Positions 41,209 through 41,601 of a stretch of DNA of 41,601 bases are shown piece after piece. Both the position numbers and the translations under genes were made by a program. Positions within the stretch are counted from its first letter, which is position 1. Each line of letters begins with the position of its first letter. Under the pieces are notes generated by a model. The model was given only the letters and a program-made list of their open reading frames with translations, ran no database searches and was not told the DNA's origin. Source of the DNA: an uncultured Oscillospiraceae bacterium (GTDB taxonomy: Bacteria; Bacillota; Clostridia; Oscillospirales; Oscillospiraceae); NCBI GenBank assembly GCA_944385095.1, contig CALWVS010000052.1, positions 1-41,601 of the forward strand, written 5' to 3'.

Positions 41209-41322
41209 ATGTTTATCTATGAAAAAAAGCTCCAGTTTCCGGTTAAAATTGCTACACCAAATCCGAAACTCGCAGCATTTATTATTAGCCAGTACGGTGG
41301 ACTATACATCAATAAACTATAA
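41209..41322 (+). pseudogene. cotJC: cotJC, 5' end only, interrupted after SQYGG
   Basis: A perfect cotJC start (MFIYEKKLQFPV... PNPKLAAFIISQYGG, 31 codons) with a strong AAAGGAGGG. It then switches at about 41301 to LYINKL and a TAA. Normal CotJC, a Mn-catalase-like coat protein of about 190 residues, continues with PDGELGA directly after SQYGG. The rest of cotJC is not found in any frame in the remaining 280 bases. The break falls in a conserved stretch (CAGTACGGTGG), as for the sigG element, so an inserted element whose other end lies beyond the window is the best explanation. Simple decay cannot be excluded. Confidence 0.88.
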
Positions 41323-41341
41323 TATAAATTATAATGATCTT

Positions 41342-41371
41342 AACCCCACATTTCTGTCGAAGTGTGGGGTT
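41342..41371. terminator. Intrinsic terminator at the end of the cotJC-interrupting element
   Basis: AACCCCACATTTC and GAAGTGTGGGGTT (one G-U pair), TGTC loop, followed by TTATTTT; serves the converging ORF on the minus strand as well. Confidence 0.8.
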
Positions 41372-41599
41372 TTATTTTCCCATCGCTGCCAGAATTTTGG
41401 CATCCACTTCCTCACGGGTAGTTAAACTTTGTGGACGTGTTCCATCCGTAAATCCGACTGCCATTGCCCTGGCTCTGATCCGTGCCTGCCCTGCCCAATC
41501 ACTCTCTGGCTGTGCTGCTCGCTCAGCTTCCATTTCCTTCATGCCCTCTCTTACCATTCCCCTTACTTCCTCTTTTGTCCTGTCCACTCCTCCTTTCAC
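41372..41599 (-). CDS. Phage-lysis-type small protein (possibly partial)
   Basis: A 75-residue frame, charged and helical, beginning at GTG 41599, 2 bases from the window edge, so the true start may lie outside. The stretch ESDWAGQARIRARAMAVGFTDGTRPQSLTTREEVDAKIL resembles the W...A...G..DGTRP....TREE pattern seen beside or at the C-terminus of endolysins in clostridial prophages. It runs towards the cotJC junction, a usual place for lysis genes in a prophage. The assignment is from pattern memory and moderate only. Confidence 0.55.
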   Translation of the reverse strand: MKGGVDRTKEEVRGMVREGMKEMEAERAAQPESDWAGQARIRARAMAVGFTDGTRPQSLTTREEVDAKILAAMGK

Positions 41600-41601
41600 C
41601 C

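Larger units (their letters stand above)
41301..41601. mobile_element. Left end of a probable element or prophage inserted in cotJC
   Basis: Sequence right of the cotJC break is A/T-rich for 40 bases, then a terminator, then a minus-strand ORF of a phage-lysis-cassette type. Only the end is in the window, so neither the recombinase nor the second junction is visible. Confidence 0.6.

Noticed and set aside
1-41601. CRISPR arrays, rRNA genes, insertion-sequence transposases
   Set aside because: Looked for and not seen; the only strongly repetitive tract is the Ser/Thr coding region.

Overview
The window looks like the chromosome of an endospore-forming, low-to-moderate G+C member of the Clostridia, probably a gut Oscillospiraceae/Ruminococcaceae-type organism. 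The reasons are the spore genes (sigG, cwlD, cotJA/cotJB/cotJC), Gram-positive Shine-Dalgarno sites and SigA-type promoters, many GTG/TTG starts, and the style of the BlaI/BlaR1, CobTUS and MarR-ABC-ABC operons. The species cannot be fixed from sequence reading alone.

Layout. 0.1-5.1 kb: a DHH phosphoesterase, a six-domain PAS/GAF/GGDEF/EAL signalling protein, and a YugP-type membrane zinc protease. 5.2-8.5 kb: tRNA-Leu(CAA), then a ketodeoxygluconate module (KDPG aldolase fused to a glyoxalase-like domain, KDG kinase) facing a divergent IclR-type regulator across a palindromic operator. 8.5-10.9 kb: a LytTR response regulator and GHKL kinase translationally linked to that regulator, then a convergent DUF4830 protein. 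11-19.5 kb: housekeeping genes (rRNA pseudouridine synthase, CdaR-type regulator, ftsE, ftsX, a small membrane protein, an EnvC-like M23 factor, an unknown protein, greA, and lysS with a C-terminal tRNA-binding domain). 19.5-21.3 kb: acetyltransferase, membrane-anchored XRE regulator, TspO.

21.3-28.1 kb is the striking part. The forespore sigma factor gene sigG is cut in two by a roughly 5.97 kb element carrying a large serine recombinase. The 3' part (161 codons) and 5' part (95 codons) of sigG lie either side, and both junctions carry the 6-bp repeat TTGGGA. Recombination between the repeats would rebuild an uninterrupted 256-codon sigG with the family-typical VPMIVGEIRR sequence. The element also carries a mucin-like Ser/Thr-rich surface protein (apparently frameshifted), a family-4 glycosyltransferase, a BlaR1/BlaI pair with clear palindromic operators, and a 54-residue protein just ahead of the recombinase. 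It resembles skin-type intervening elements of sigK, but sits in a forespore gene, which raises the question of how the spore lineage keeps it.

28.2-30.5 kb: cobalamin nucleotide-loop genes cobT-cobU-cobS. 30.5-38.4 kb: an unknown protein, a MarR regulator with a heterodimeric ABC exporter, an unknown protein with an Imm1-like immunity protein, an acetyltransferase, an SdpI-like membrane protein and a Xer-type recombinase. 38.5-41.6 kb: radA, cwlD, a cotJA-cotJB fusion, and a cotJC gene broken after codon 31 (SQYGG). What follows is foreign sequence with a phage-lysis-like ORF running to the window edge. This is probably the end of a second element interrupting a second sporulation gene, about 13 kb from the sigG locus.
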